From Nocardioidaceae bacterium (GTDB taxonomy: Bacteria > Actinomycetota > Actinomycetes > Propionibacteriales > Nocardioidaceae), in the NCBI GenBank assembly GCA_030447805.1, contig JAUJOE010000005.1:154231-218230 (forward strand): DNA of 64,000 bases, read 5' to 3'. Made by a program: the position numbers and the translations under genes. The notes under the pieces were generated by a model. The model made no database searches and was not told where the DNA came from. It saw nothing but the letters and a program-made list of their open reading frames with translations. This document shows positions 53,441 to 63,659 of this stretch, piece by piece. Each line of letters opens with the position of its first letter. Position 1 is the stretch's first letter.

Positions 53441-54939
53441 CGACCCGTCTCACCGCGACCGAGCTCATCCACCTCGTCCTCGACGACGGCTCGTTCGCGT
53501 CGTGGGACGTGCCGCCGCCGCCGCGCGCCGTGCCGGCGCCGTACGCCGCAGAGCTGGCGGCTGCCCGGCAGCGCACCGGTCTGGACGAGGCGGTGATCAC
53601 GGGGGAGGGGCTGCTGCACGGCCGTCGGGTTGCGGTGCTCGCCTGCGAGTTCGGCTTCCTGGCGGGGTCGATCGGTGTCGACGCGGCCGAGCGGCTGGTG
53701 CTCGCCATCGAGCGAGCGACCCGCGAGCGCCTGCCGCTGCTGGCGGCGCCGGTCTCCGGCGGCACCCGCATGCAGGAGGGCACTGTCGCGTTCGTGCAGA
53801 TGATCACGATCTCCGCGGCGATCACCGAGCACAAGGCCGCCGGGCTGCCATACCTGGTGTACCTGCGCCACCCCACCACCGGTGGCGTGATGGCGTCCTG
53901 GGGGTCGCTTGGGCACGTGACGGTGGCCGAGCCAGGAGCACTCGTGGGGTTCCTTGGTCCCCGGGTCTACGAGGCGCTGTACGGCCGACCCTTCCCACCC
54001 GGCGTACAGACGTCGGAGAACCTGCATGCGCACGGCCTGATCGATGCGGTGGTGCCGCCCGAGGAGATCGCCGGGATCGTCGCCCGGGCGCTGACAGTCC
54101 TCGACGCTCGGGATCGCGACGACGCGCCGGTCGCGGCGAGGGCCGACGAAGCAGTCGCTGACGTCGACGCGTGGGAGTCCATCCTCCGGTCGCGCCGGGC
54201 CGATCGACCCGGCGTACGTCGGCTGCTGCGCTACGCCGCCACCGACGTGCTGCCGCTGAACGGCACCGGTCAAGGCGAGGCAGACCCCGGTCTGTTGATA
54301 GCACTTGCCCGGTTCGGCGGCGCTCCGTGCGTCTTCCTCGGCCAGGACCGCCGAGGGCAGACCGAGGAGCGGCCGATGGGACCGGGCGCCCTGCGCGAGG
54401 CCCGCCGAGGTATGCGGCTCGCCGCTGACCTTGGCGTGCCGCTGGTCAGCGTTATCGACACCCCCGGTGCAGCGCTTTCCGTGGAAGCGGAAGAGGGTGG
54501 GCTAGCCGGCGAGATCGCCCGCTGCCTAGCTGACCTGGTCAGCGTCGACGCTCCGACGCTGACGGTACTGCTCGGCCAGGGCACCGGCGGGGGCGCCTTG
54601 GCCCTGCTGCCGGCCGACCGGGTGATCGCCGCTCAGCACGGCTGGCTCTCCCCGCTGCCGCCGGAGGGGGCGAGCGCGATCATCCACCGGTCCACTCAGT
54701 ACGCCGCGGACCTGGCGCGGTCGCAGGGCGTCCGTTCGCTCGACCTGTTGGCAGCCGGCATCGTTGACCGGATCGTTCCCGAGCGACCCGACGCGGCGGA
54801 TGAACCACAGGCCTTTTGTGAGCGGCTTGGCGATTTTCTTCGCGAGGAACTCACCGATTTGAGGAAGCGTGACCACATGCAGCTCAGGCGGCTGCGGACG
54901 GCCCGATACCGCAGCCTCGGTGCTCGACAGCACGTATGA
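53437..54939 (+). CDS. Acyl-CoA carboxylase carboxyltransferase-domain protein (fused beta/alpha halves)
   Basis: VAVLACEFGFLAGSIGVDAAERLVLAIERA; GGTRMQEGTVAFVQM; second half VSVIDTPGAALSVEAEEGGLAGEIARCLADL. Confidence 0.88.
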   Translation: MTTRLTATELIHLVLDDGSFASWDVPPPPRAVPAPYAAELAAARQRTGLDEAVITGEGLLHGRRVAVLACEFGFLAGSIGVDAAERLVLAIERATRERLPLLAAPVSGGTRMQEGTVAFVQMITISAAITEHKAAGLPYLVYLRHPTTGGVMASWGSLGHVTVAEPGALVGFLGPRVYEALYGRPFPPGVQTSENLHAHGLIDAVVPPEEIAGIVARALTVLDARDRDDAPVAARADEAVADVDAWESILRSRRADRPGVRRLLRYAATDVLPLNGTGQGEADPGLLIALARFGGAPCVFLGQDRRGQTEERPMGPGALREARRGMRLAADLGVPLVSVIDTPGAALSVEAEEGGLAGEIARCLADLVSVDAPTLTVLLGQGTGGGALALLPADRVIAAQHGWLSPLPPEGASAIIHRSTQYAADLARSQGVRSLDLLAAGIVDRIVPERPDAADEPQAFCERLGDFLREELTDLRKRDHMQLRRLRTARYRSLGARQHV

Positions 54940-55029
54940 CCGGTCCCCGCGTGAACGCTGTGCTAATTGTGCCTTTACCCAACACTAATTGGCCTTTCAA
55001 GATGAAATAATCGCGCTTAGCGTGTAGCC

Positions 55030-55046
55030 CATTACTCACAGTAATG
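55030..55046. promoter_or_regulatory. Candidate operator CATTACT-CAC-AGTAATG
   Basis: Perfect 7-bp inverted repeat inside an AT-rich leader upstream of the secreted protein gene. Confidence 0.5.
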
Positions 55047-55178
55047 TCGCTTTTGTGCACTTCCAACATTGGATGTTTGGCATTACTCTGGTTTATCCAA
55101 CTGGTTCACCCTCCCCGCCCCTCTATACAGAATTCGCGTACAGCGTTACGGAGGGTAATGAGAGTAACGAGGGGCATC

Positions 55179-55910
55179 ATGCGTAAATTCTTGGCAACCG
55201 CTGCCGCTGCCGTCGCTGTCGTGGGCTTGGCGCAGGCTCCGTCCAACGCCGCCACGGCGACCGAGTGCACGAGCACGTTGACCGGCGAGATCGACAGCCG
55301 GGTCGTCGTACCTGAAGGCGAGACCTGTCGGCTGGACGGTGCCACGGTGAACGGCAACGTGCGCATCCTCGAGGGGGCCGCGTTGATCTCCCACAACTCC
55401 ACGATCAACGGCAACGTCCAGCGGATCGGATCGGCTGATCGACACCCACGTCGTTGGCACGGGAACCACCGGCAACATCAACCTGCAAGGCACCCTTCGC
55501 CGCATCGTCATCGGTGCCGCCGGTTGTGCGGTTGACCCGGCGGTCGGCAACAACATCACGCTGATCAACAACTTCGGCAACATCGCGATCTGCCAGATGA
55601 CGACCGGCGAGACCATCACACTCGTGGGCAACTCGGGACTTATCGGCGTGCATGACAACGTGGTGGGCAACAGCCTCGTCGTCAAGGGAAACACTGGCGC
55701 CTTCACGCGAATCACGGACAACGAGGTTGGCGTAACCCAAGGCGGCAGCATCACGATCGCCAACAACTCATCCCAGGTGGTCGTGAAGCGCAACTCCGCC
55801 GCCAACAAGTTCGCCTGCTCCGCCAACGACCCCGGCCCCAGTCGGATCGGGAAACACAGCCGGCGCCGGTCTCGGTGGGCCAGTGCTCGCTGCTCGGCTG
55901 ACACTGACGA
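55179..55910 (+). CDS. Secreted beta-helix-like protein, frameshift near 55430 (end approximate)
   Basis: Signal peptide MRKFLATAAAAVAVVGLAQAPSNAA; repetitive NGNVRILEGAALISHNSTINGNVQ...NNITLINNFGNIAI..ITLVGNSGLIGVHDNVVGNSLVVKGNTG. Confidence 0.7.
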
Positions 55911-55958
55911 CGACGTAGAGAGACGGCTGCTGACTCAGCGTCAGGACTTGTCAGGAAG

Positions 55959-56002
55959 CAACGGTCCTTGCAGGGTGATCCGAAGCCCTGCGGGGACCGT
56001 TG
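55959..56002 (+). terminator. Strong stem-loop, likely transcription terminator
   Basis: CAACGGTCCTTGCAGGG-tgatccgaag-CCCTGCGGGGACCGTTG: 17-bp stem with two G.T wobbles; no clear U-tract. Confidence 0.75.
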
Positions 56003-56389
56003 TTGCGAGCGCTGGAAGCTTGAGGAAGGGCCATAACGAAGCACTGCGACTTTCGTTACGGTGAATCTCTGTGGGAAACCGCACATTCGGATGAACGAGC
56101 GGTGAAGCGGGTCTGAACCCTGCGCAAGAGGAGCGTTTTATTAGCTGAGAGTAATTGACCTCTCTCGGTGCGTAATACGTGAACTGATTGCTACGGGGAG
56201 CGTGTCGTCCAGGTGCCTGCGCCGCAGTGGATTGCTCGGACAGGGGGTGCCGATGGGCGGCAAAACGGCTACTATGCGTTACTACCCGATCTGAAATGCC
56301 AATGACGCCAACGGTCCAAAGATCGCACCACCATCCGATCCGGCTGGGAACCTCGCGTTCCTACCACAGCCGTAAGGGGACAATCACCA

Positions 56390-57962
56390 ATGTCGCGAGC
56401 TTCCACCGCGACCTCGCTTCTGCCTGAGGCATCCCCTGGCGAAACCAGCCAAGCAGTCCGGACGCCCCCGCGTCACTTCGCATCCGCCACCGTAGCAGCC
56501 CCGAAGTCGGCCGTCGCGTCCGCAACGCCTAGCCGTCTGCCCACGTCCGACCAACTGTCCGCACCGATCATCCGGTTCCCGCTACCGGCGCCGCGTGGTC
56601 ACGACGCCAGGCTTCGTAGTGCATTCCTGCGGACTCGGTGGCTGCTGTGGGGCGCCGACGTGGCGATCTCCGTCACCGGGCTGGCAGCCGCCTGGTTGCT
56701 CCAGCGTCCGGGCTTGGCCATCGTGGCGCTGCTGTGGCTGGCGTTTATGACGATCCGCGGCACGCGTGACGGTCGCATGGCAGACCTGTTCGATCTGCGT
56801 CGTCTCGCCTCGGCGAACGTGTGTTTCGTATTGCTCTTGACACTGGTCGCCTTGGCTTCGACGACCTCTACGGCACCCGAGCGACGCTGGCGATCGGCGC
56901 CGCTATGGGCGCCCTGGCAGTCGGCGCGCGCTGGTGTCTTGGCCGTCCAGCGCTGCGCCGGTGGTTCAACCTGCGCGTCGATGAGACGGTCTTGGTCGTC
57001 GGAGACCTTGAGAGCGTCACCCGTACCGTCGCCGAGTGGGACAGCGTCGACGAACTCTCGATCGTCGGCGTATGCCTCTCGAGTCCGACCACCGGCCACG
57101 CAGCGTCGAGGGCATCCCGGTCCTCGGCACGGTGGCCGATGTTGCCGATGTCAGCCGCCGCGTCGGCGTCGACATCGTTGCGGTGCACGACGTCGACAAG
57201 CTGGGTGGCTTGCAGCTCGCGAGGCTGCAGTGGACCCTGGAAGACATCGGCGCGCAGCTGTCGATCATCACTCCGGTGACCAACACGGTCGAAGCGCGCG
57301 CGAAGGTCCGCCGTGCCGGGCGCCGGATGCTGGTCGACGTCGCCCACAGCAGGCCTCAGGGGGCGGTCGCGGCGATCAAGAGCGCGATCGACCGCGTCGT
57401 CGCGGCCGTGCTACTCGTTGTGGCGCTACCGGTGATCGCGGTCTGCGCGCTGCTGATCAGACTCAGCTCGCCGGGTCCGGTGATCTTCCGGCAGGTTCGC
57501 GTGCGTGAGCACGGGCGCACCTTCCTGATGTACAAGTTGCGGACGATGACGGTGGACGCGGAGGCGCGGCTGGCCGAAGTGCTCGACCAGAACGAGGTCG
57601 GCGGTGGCCTGTTCAAGATGAAGCACGACCCGCGCGTCACTCGGGTGGGCTACTGGCTGCGTCGTCTGTCGCTGGATGAGCTGCCGCAACTGTGGAACAT
57701 CATCGTCGGTGACATGTCGCTGATCGGCCCCCGGCCCGCGCTCCCGCACGAGGTCGAGACGTACGACGACTGGGCGAGGCGGCGGCTGGCGGTCAAGCCA
57801 GGTCTTACCGGCCTGTGGCAGGTAAGCGGGCGCTCCAACTTGTCGTGGGACGAGTCGGTGCGCATCGACTCCGACTACGTCGACAACTGGCATCCGATCC
57901 GCGACGTGCTCATCGCCTTGCGCACCGTCAAGGCGGTCCTTTCCAAGGACGGCGCGCACTGA
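56390..57962 (+). CDS. Exopolysaccharide polyprenyl-glycosylphosphotransferase (sugar transferase), two frameshifts
   Basis: C-term AIKSAIDRVVAAVLLVVALPVIAVCALLIRLSSPGPVIFRQVRVREHGRTFLMYKLRTM...LSLDELPQLWNIIVGDMSLIGPRPALPHE; N-term TM and nucleotide-binding region in other frames. Confidence 0.9.
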
Positions 57963-57984
57963 CGCACGGACTGCGCCAGTCCGG

Positions 57985-59557
57985 TCAGCTGATGACCCCC
58001 CGGCTCATGGCCGGCTTGCCCCGATGAGGCCAGAGCGCCTGGGTGAACACGTCGAGTTCCAGCATCTGTCGGGCCCGCCACAGCCAGCCGAGATAGAGTG
58101 CAGCGCCGCCCGCCAGGCTCAGCACCAGCCAGGAAGCGTCGACTGATGCCAGGTGCAGCCAGGTGGGAACGGCGGCAAAGCAGACGGTAGAAAACCCAGC
58201 GACAAGCGCCGTACGCCGGGTGAAGGCCCACATGCCAAGCAAGAGTCGTACCTGCGCCAGAGCCAGCACGTTGCGCAGCGCAATCGAGCAGGCCCACCCC
58301 ACAGCAGCTCCCAAGATGCCGTAGCGCGGGATCAGCACCAGGTCGAGCCCGACGTTGACGGCGAGCGTGACCACCGCGTTGACCAAACTCAACACGCTCC
58401 GGCCGGACATGAGCAGCACCGCATCGACGCTTCCACATGCAGTGGAAACGAGCATGGCCACCGAGAGCACCACGACCGATGACGTTCCGGCGCTGTAGCC
58501 GGCGCCGAAGACGGGGATGACAAGGCCGGCCGCCGCTGCGGTGACGAGATACAGCGGCCAGGAGAACACCATGGTCCACAACGTGGAGGTAGCGAACACC
58601 CGATTGGCTCCAGCGTTGTCGTGTCGCGCGAACAGGCGAGCAAGTTGCGGGCTCACCGTCATCAGCACGGCCTGGATGCCGAGGTTGCCCAGCACCAAGA
58701 ATCGGGTTGCAGCGGTGTAGACGGCCGCGTCGGCGGGGCCGGCGAGGGCGGCTACCAGCAGGATGTCGAAACGGCGCCACACCATGATCACCGCTCCGGC
58801 CACGGCCCGAGCGGCGGTGAATGACCAGAAGTCTCTCGTCAACGTCCTGCCGAGCGCCGCCGCTTCGCGAGCAACCAGCGGCGAGGCAACGGGGGCCCTC
58901 GCGGTCGACGCGGGCCAGCGCAGCAGTGCACCAAGCGGTCCCCACGACGTACGGCGCGACCCACGCCAGCACCGCAGCCGTCGGACCGCCGCCAGCCAGC
59001 ACGGTAAGCACTACCAGTCCTGGCTGAGCCAGGCTGCGAAAGACGGAGTCGATGCCGACCGTCTGCCTCATGCTGCCCAGTCCGCGGGTCGCCGCAAGCA
59101 GCGCGCCGTAGACAGCGACGATCGGCACGAACGGTGCCAGCCACCTGAGCATCGACCTAGCGTCGTCTTCAACCGCAGCGGAGCCTATCCAGCCCGCCAC
59201 CGGCGAAGCCAGCAGCTCCAGAGCGACCGCGCAGCACAACGACACCGCAAGGACCGGCAGCAGGGCCACCCGGAGGGTTTCCGTCAGGCGGTGTCCCTGC
59301 CCCGTCGCGGAGTGGGCGGACAGGTAGCGCACCAACCCGATGTCCGTGCCGAGCTGCGCCAAGGTGGCAACAATCAGGAACAGCGTCGTGCTCGCGAAGA
59401 ACGTGCCGGCTAGCTCAGGGACGAACGCGCGAGCAACCGTCAGGGTCAAGGCGACGCCGCCCAGGGCTGATACGACCGCCCCTAGTCCGGTGAGCGCGCT
59501 GCCGCGAGCTATGTGCCGGATGGGATCGCTGCCCGAGCTTTCCGGTGAGTCAGTCAC
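57985..59557 (-). CDS. Oligosaccharide flippase (Wzx/MviN-like), frameshift near 58850-58930
   Basis: IARGSALTGLGAVVSALGGVALTLTVARAFVPELAGTFFASTTLFLIVATLAQLGTDIGLVRYLS; C-half DFWSFTAARAVAGAVIMVWRRFDILLVAALAG. Confidence 0.88.
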
Positions 59558-60960
59558 GGAGTGGCAGGCACGACGAACACGGCGAGAAGGGGCAGTCCGA
59601 GGGCGGACACCGCCTGTAGCACGACGCCCAAATCAAAGTGTGAGGTGCGGTGCAGCTCCACGAGCACGATGACTCCGTCGGTCAGCCGCGCTAGCGCCTC
59701 GCCTTCCACCCGATCGGTGGCCACGCACGCCACCAGCGTGACGTCATTGCGAGCCGCCAGGGAGCGGATGATTGTGCGGGCCCGGCTCGCGACGAGGTGC
59801 TCGACGGCCGCTGCCGGGTCGGCACCGGCTGGCAGGTAGATCAAGTGCTCAGAGATGCGGTGACCGGAAGGCAGTTCAGCCACCGGGTCCGCCAACGCCT
59901 CGGCGAGGCCCGCTTTGTCGTTGTAGCCGAACGGGTCGAAGTGGCCGCGTTCGGTGCCGGTGCCGTCGATGAGGGCCACGGAGGTGCCGGTGGCCGCAAG
60001 CGAACCTGCAATGAGACCACCGATGGGCAGCGCCGTTCCCGGGCTGACGCCCACCACTCCGACTACGCCATGGCTATCGACATGCTGGGCCAGCCGCATT
60101 CGCAGGTGGCGAAGGGCGGTCGCGCCGAGCTCAGGGCCATTGATCACATTCACCGGGGCGGTGAAGTCATAGTCGCCCAAGTCGTCAACGGAGCGGACGA
60201 GATCAGCCCGCCGCTCGCGCCACAAGGCGACCGCCAACCCGGTGAGGGCGCCCACCAAGAGTCCCGCGAGCGCGAACGTCAGGAGATGACGTGCGCCGGA
60301 CTCCTCAGGAGCGAGTCCTGGAGTGAGGATGCGCCCCGGGTCTGTCGGGAGGGCTCTGGCGGCGGCCAACTGCGACTGCAGTTCGATGATGTCGGCCTGG
60401 TAACCCGCCGCCACGGGCTCAGCCCCAGCCTCCGCTGCCTCGTTGAGGAGCTCCTCAGTTTCCGCGAGTTGTGTTTCCAGCGACTCAGTTGCGGCCGCGA
60501 TCCACTGTTCGGCGAGCCGCTCACGCTGTTGCAAAAAGTTGCGGGCAAGGGCATTGACGACGTCAACGGTGATGGAGGGATTGGTGCTGGTGTAGTTGAT
60601 CTCCAGAGCCTGCGTGTTCGCCGGAACGATCACCGTCGTGTTACGCCGCAACTCGTCGCTGGTGATGTTGAGGTTCAACTCGTCGATTACCGCCGATGCG
60701 GTGTCCTGGGAGGTCACCGTGACCGCCTCGGTTTGCAGCATCTCGAGTGTGTCCGCTTCAGACGCGGGTGTGTAAGGGTTGCCGGAGATCGGGATCAAAA
60801 TCACGGTGGTCGACGACGAGAAGGTGGCCGGCTTGAGGAACACCAACGCGATGCCGAGGCCCATCCCTATCAGCGCAGCGAGGGTGATGAGGGACCAGTG
60901 ATAGCGGATTGAATCACGCAGCAGATTGCTTCGGCGGTCCTGAAAGTCACCGATTTGCAC
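59554..60960 (-). CDS. Wzz-domain protein fused to a degenerate BY-kinase/P-loop domain
   Basis: DSIRYHWSLITLAALIGMGLGIALVFLKPATFSSSTTVILIP; Walker-A position reads VSPGTALPIGGLIAGSLA (no GK[S/T]). Confidence 0.82.
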   Translation of the reverse strand: MQIGDFQDRRSNLLRDSIRYHWSLITLAALIGMGLGIALVFLKPATFSSSTTVILIPISGNPYTPASEADTLEMLQTEAVTVTSQDTASAVIDELNLNITSDELRRNTTVIVPANTQALEINYTSTNPSITVDVVNALARNFLQQRERLAEQWIAAATESLETQLAETEELLNEAAEAGAEPVAAGYQADIIELQSQLAAARALPTDPGRILTPGLAPEESGARHLLTFALAGLLVGALTGLAVALWRERRADLVRSVDDLGDYDFTAPVNVINGPELGATALRHLRMRLAQHVDSHGVVGVVGVSPGTALPIGGLIAGSLAATGTSVALIDGTGTERGHFDPFGYNDKAGLAEALADPVAELPSGHRISEHLIYLPAGADPAAAVEHLVASRARTIIRSLAARNDVTLVACVATDRVEGEALARLTDGVIVLVELHRTSHFDLGVVLQAVSALGLPLLAVFVVPATP

Positions 60961-61021
60961 GGTCAGAGACTAGCATCGGGCACCGTATTTCCCGGGTGGA
61001 GAAGAGTGTGGTGAATCGCGG

Positions 61022-61483
61022 ATGACGGCCGAGAGGCGGGTGCTGCTCGTTGGCTCCAGCGGAGGTCATCTAGCCCAGCTGTGGTCCCTGCGACCGTGGT
61101 GGGAGAGCTGGCAGCGCACCTGGGTTACCTTCGATACTCCCGACGCGGTGTCCCTCTTGGAAGAAGAAGACGCCATGTGGGCGCACCATCCGACCACGCG
61201 CAACGTCCTCAACCTGATGCGAAACTCCGCGCTGGCCTGGCGGGTCATTCGCCAGACGCGACCGGATGTCGTCGTCTCCACGGGAGCCGGCGTGGCGCTA
61301 CCGTTCTTCGTCTTCGCCCGGTTGATGCGGATCCCAACCGCCTACATCGAGGTCTACGACCGAATCGACTCCGCCACGCTGACCGCCCGGCTGTGCCGGC
61401 CCTTCATTTCCCTCATGTGTGTGCAGTGGGAAGAACAGCGACGGCAGTACCCGGCGGCTGAGGTAATCGGTGCACTCTTGTGA
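61022..61483 (+). CDS. Alg14/PssD-like glycosyltransferase subunit
   Basis: RRVLLVGSSGGHLAQLWSLRPWWESWQRTWVTFDT; RPDVVVSTGAGVALPFFVFARLMRIPTAYIEVYDRID. Confidence 0.9.
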   Translation: MTAERRVLLVGSSGGHLAQLWSLRPWWESWQRTWVTFDTPDAVSLLEEEDAMWAHHPTTRNVLNLMRNSALAWRVIRQTRPDVVVSTGAGVALPFFVFARLMRIPTAYIEVYDRIDSATLTARLCRPFISLMCVQWEEQRRQYPAAEVIGALL

Positions 61484-62028
61484 GCAGTGAGACGCCCAGC
61501 AGCGATCGCGGCAGACCACTCGTGGTGTGCACCGTAGGCACTGATCACCACCCGTTCGATCGACTGGTCCGGTGGTGCGACACGTTCGCGGCCGATGCTC
61601 CAGACGTCGACGTGCTGATCCAGTACGGGAGCTCGGCGCCGCCGCGGGTGGCGACGGGCGAGGCGTTTTGGAACAAGCACCGGCTTGCCGCGGTGCTACT
61701 CGCTGCCCATGTCACCATCACGCACGGCGGACCAGGCGCGATCAGTGATGCTCGGCGCTTTGGCACCAAGCCGATCGTGCTGCCCCGTGACCCTGCACGT
61801 GGCGAGCATGTCGACGGCCATCAGATGCGGTTCGTCGGTCGCCTCGCCAGCAGCGGCCTGGTGACCGCAGTCAGTTCAGAGGCCGAATTTCGCCGAGCCC
61901 TGCTGCAGCGGCTCTCAGCTCCGCGCGGCTTCGGGGTTGATGCCGAAGCAGCACAGATCCGCGTACGGGCCTCAGCTATGCGCTTCGGTGCCCTGGTCGA
62001 GAGGCTGCTCAGCCAGCCGCGGCGCTGA
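61480..62028 (+). CDS. Alg13/PssE-like glycosyltransferase subunit
   Basis: PLVVCTVGTDHHPFDRLVRWCDTFA; VTITHGGPGAISDARRFGTKPIVLPRDPARGEHVDGHQ. Confidence 0.9.
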   Translation: MSSETPSSDRGRPLVVCTVGTDHHPFDRLVRWCDTFAADAPDVDVLIQYGSSAPPRVATGEAFWNKHRLAAVLLAAHVTITHGGPGAISDARRFGTKPIVLPRDPARGEHVDGHQMRFVGRLASSGLVTAVSSEAEFRRALLQRLSAPRGFGVDAEAAQIRVRASAMRFGALVERLLSQPRR

Positions 62029-62037
62029 GGCACCGCG

Positions 62038-62796
62038 TCACCGCAGGGCTACGCCCGGACGCCGCCACCAAGCCCAGCCGACCGCCAGCGTGAAGCCGGT
62101 GACGAGCCCAGTGGTGATGGGCAGTTCGGCGTGGACGCCGACGCGCTCAGCTGGCCTCGCGTCATGGACCACGCGGCCGGCGACGGCTTCCCGCTGGGTC
62201 AGCAGCTCGCTTAGATGATGCAGACGCGTATCGATGCGCCGAGCAACCGCCGGGAACTGCGACACTTCTCGTTCAGCCTGGCTGCGCAGTGCCAGCAGTC
62301 GCTGATGAAGCGCCCGAGCTCCAGCTAGTCGAGCGTCTGGATGAACCTCGGCGCGCTCCTCCAGCAGCGCGCGAGCAGCTTCGTTAGCACCCCTGATTGC
62401 TGCGTCGGCGGTGCGCGCTTGGAAGCTGATGATCAACACCCTACTGAGAGGGTATGCCGACACGCTGAGGCCATCGTGGACAGCGGCAGGCGGTTCGCCT
62501 GTCGCGTCGGAAACTCGCCCCAGAACGTCGCCAGAGAAGACCAATTGGGCGGTCGTGTCGATGGTGGCCGGTTTAGGCGTTGGACCGTCATGAGCGAGGT
62601 CGACGTACACCGGGTTGGTGGGCACCTGAACGGCTGCACTGGCGCGGTAAGAATGTGGCTGTTGCGCTTGCCACCAGTAGCCGACCAGCCCGCCTAGTGC
62701 GGTGACGAGCAGGACCACGAGAAAGTGGGAGCGCAGCAAAGCCAGGTAGCCGGCCAACGTCGGCAGCCGGGTCACTCGACCTGTCAGCTCGACCAT
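62038..62796 (-). CDS. Wzz-like polysaccharide co-polymerase
   Basis: N- and C-terminal TM flanking coiled region; YLALLRSHFLVVLLVTALGGLVGYWWQAQQPHSYRASAAVQVP. Confidence 0.75.
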   Translation of the reverse strand: MVELTGRVTRLPTLAGYLALLRSHFLVVLLVTALGGLVGYWWQAQQPHSYRASAAVQVPTNPVYVDLAHDGPTPKPATIDTTAQLVFSGDVLGRVSDATGEPPAAVHDGLSVSAYPLSRVLIISFQARTADAAIRGANEAARALLEERAEVHPDARLAGARALHQRLLALRSQAEREVSQFPAVARRIDTRLHHLSELLTQREAVAGRVVHDARPAERVGVHAELPITTGLVTGFTLAVGWAWWRRPGVALR

Positions 62797-63659
62797 ATCG
62801 GCGGTTTTCCGAGGAAGTCGGCGAGGGCGACGTCGTGGGGGCGGAAGTACTCACGAAGCTGTGCCTCGATCGATGCTGAGATTGCTGTCCCTGGCCTCGC
62901 ATTGAACCGGTCGAAAGACTTCGGCAGGTATGGCGGCAGTTGCAGGAAGTCCAACAGGCCAAGGAGCTGCTCAGCAGGTGCAGTGAAGAACCGCTCGCTC
63001 TCGATCACGTGGACGCGTCTTCGGCCAATCAGATCAGCAAACCGCCGCAGTTGTTCTGCGTAGCGTCCGCGCCGTCGATAGGCCTGGTGGCGGTAGACAC
63101 AGCTTTGGTAGCTGGGGTCCGCGAGCATCCGGTCCAGCTCAGGCTCGATGCGTGCGTCCTCCAGGTCGAGCGCTCGTTCGAAGGTCTCGGTCTCGAAGCC
63201 GCGCGCGTATTCGTGTTTGTACGCCGAGTGCGCGCGCTGCACGGGGTCTCGCACCAGTGCAACGACCCGCACGCCCGGAAGGCGTTCTGCGATCCGAGCG
63301 GCTGCGTGCGGGTGAAACATGTAGTAGCCACTGGCTTCGAACACGGCGGCTGTGTGCTGGCCCGGGGCGCTACGACGCCGGGCCGTCGCCTTCAACGGAA
63401 AGTGCCCGAGGTACCACGACCAGCTCCGGCCATAGTTGACGTCGAAGTAGTTGACTCCCTTGTGCAGGTTGGGACGCAGGACATTGGGGTGTTCGAGCAG
63501 GGCCCGAAACAGTGACGTGGTGCCCGCCCGTTGCGCCCCCACTACGAGGAACGTCGGCTGAGCCCGCAGCGGCGCACTGGCGCGCCCCAGAGTGACAGCA
63601 GCGCTGCGGCCGGCCCGCTGAACTGCTGGCGGAGCCAGTTCGCGCACCGACGGCGTCAC
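62784..63659 (-). CDS. Sulfotransferase domain protein
   Basis: TFLVVGAQRAGTTSLFRALLEHPNVLRP (PAPS loop), VVALVRDPVQRAHSAYKHEYARGFETETFERAL (3'-PB). Confidence 0.92.
   Translation of the reverse strand: MTPSVRELAPPAVQRAGRSAAVTLGRASAPLRAQPTFLVVGAQRAGTTSLFRALLEHPNVLRPNLHKGVNYFDVNYGRSWSWYLGHFPLKATARRRSAPGQHTAAVFEASGYYMFHPHAAARIAERLPGVRVVALVRDPVQRAHSAYKHEYARGFETETFERALDLEDARIEPELDRMLADPSYQSCVYRHQAYRRRGRYAEQLRRFADLIGRRRVHVIESERFFTAPAEQLLGLLDFLQLPPYLPKSFDRFNARPGTAISASIEAQLREYFRPHDVALADFLGKPPIWSS

Noticed and set aside
56040-56110. c-di-AMP (ydaO) riboswitch suggested by CGGTGAATCTCT
   Set aside because: The remaining conserved ydaO blocks are not recognisable; kept only as an unexplained leader.
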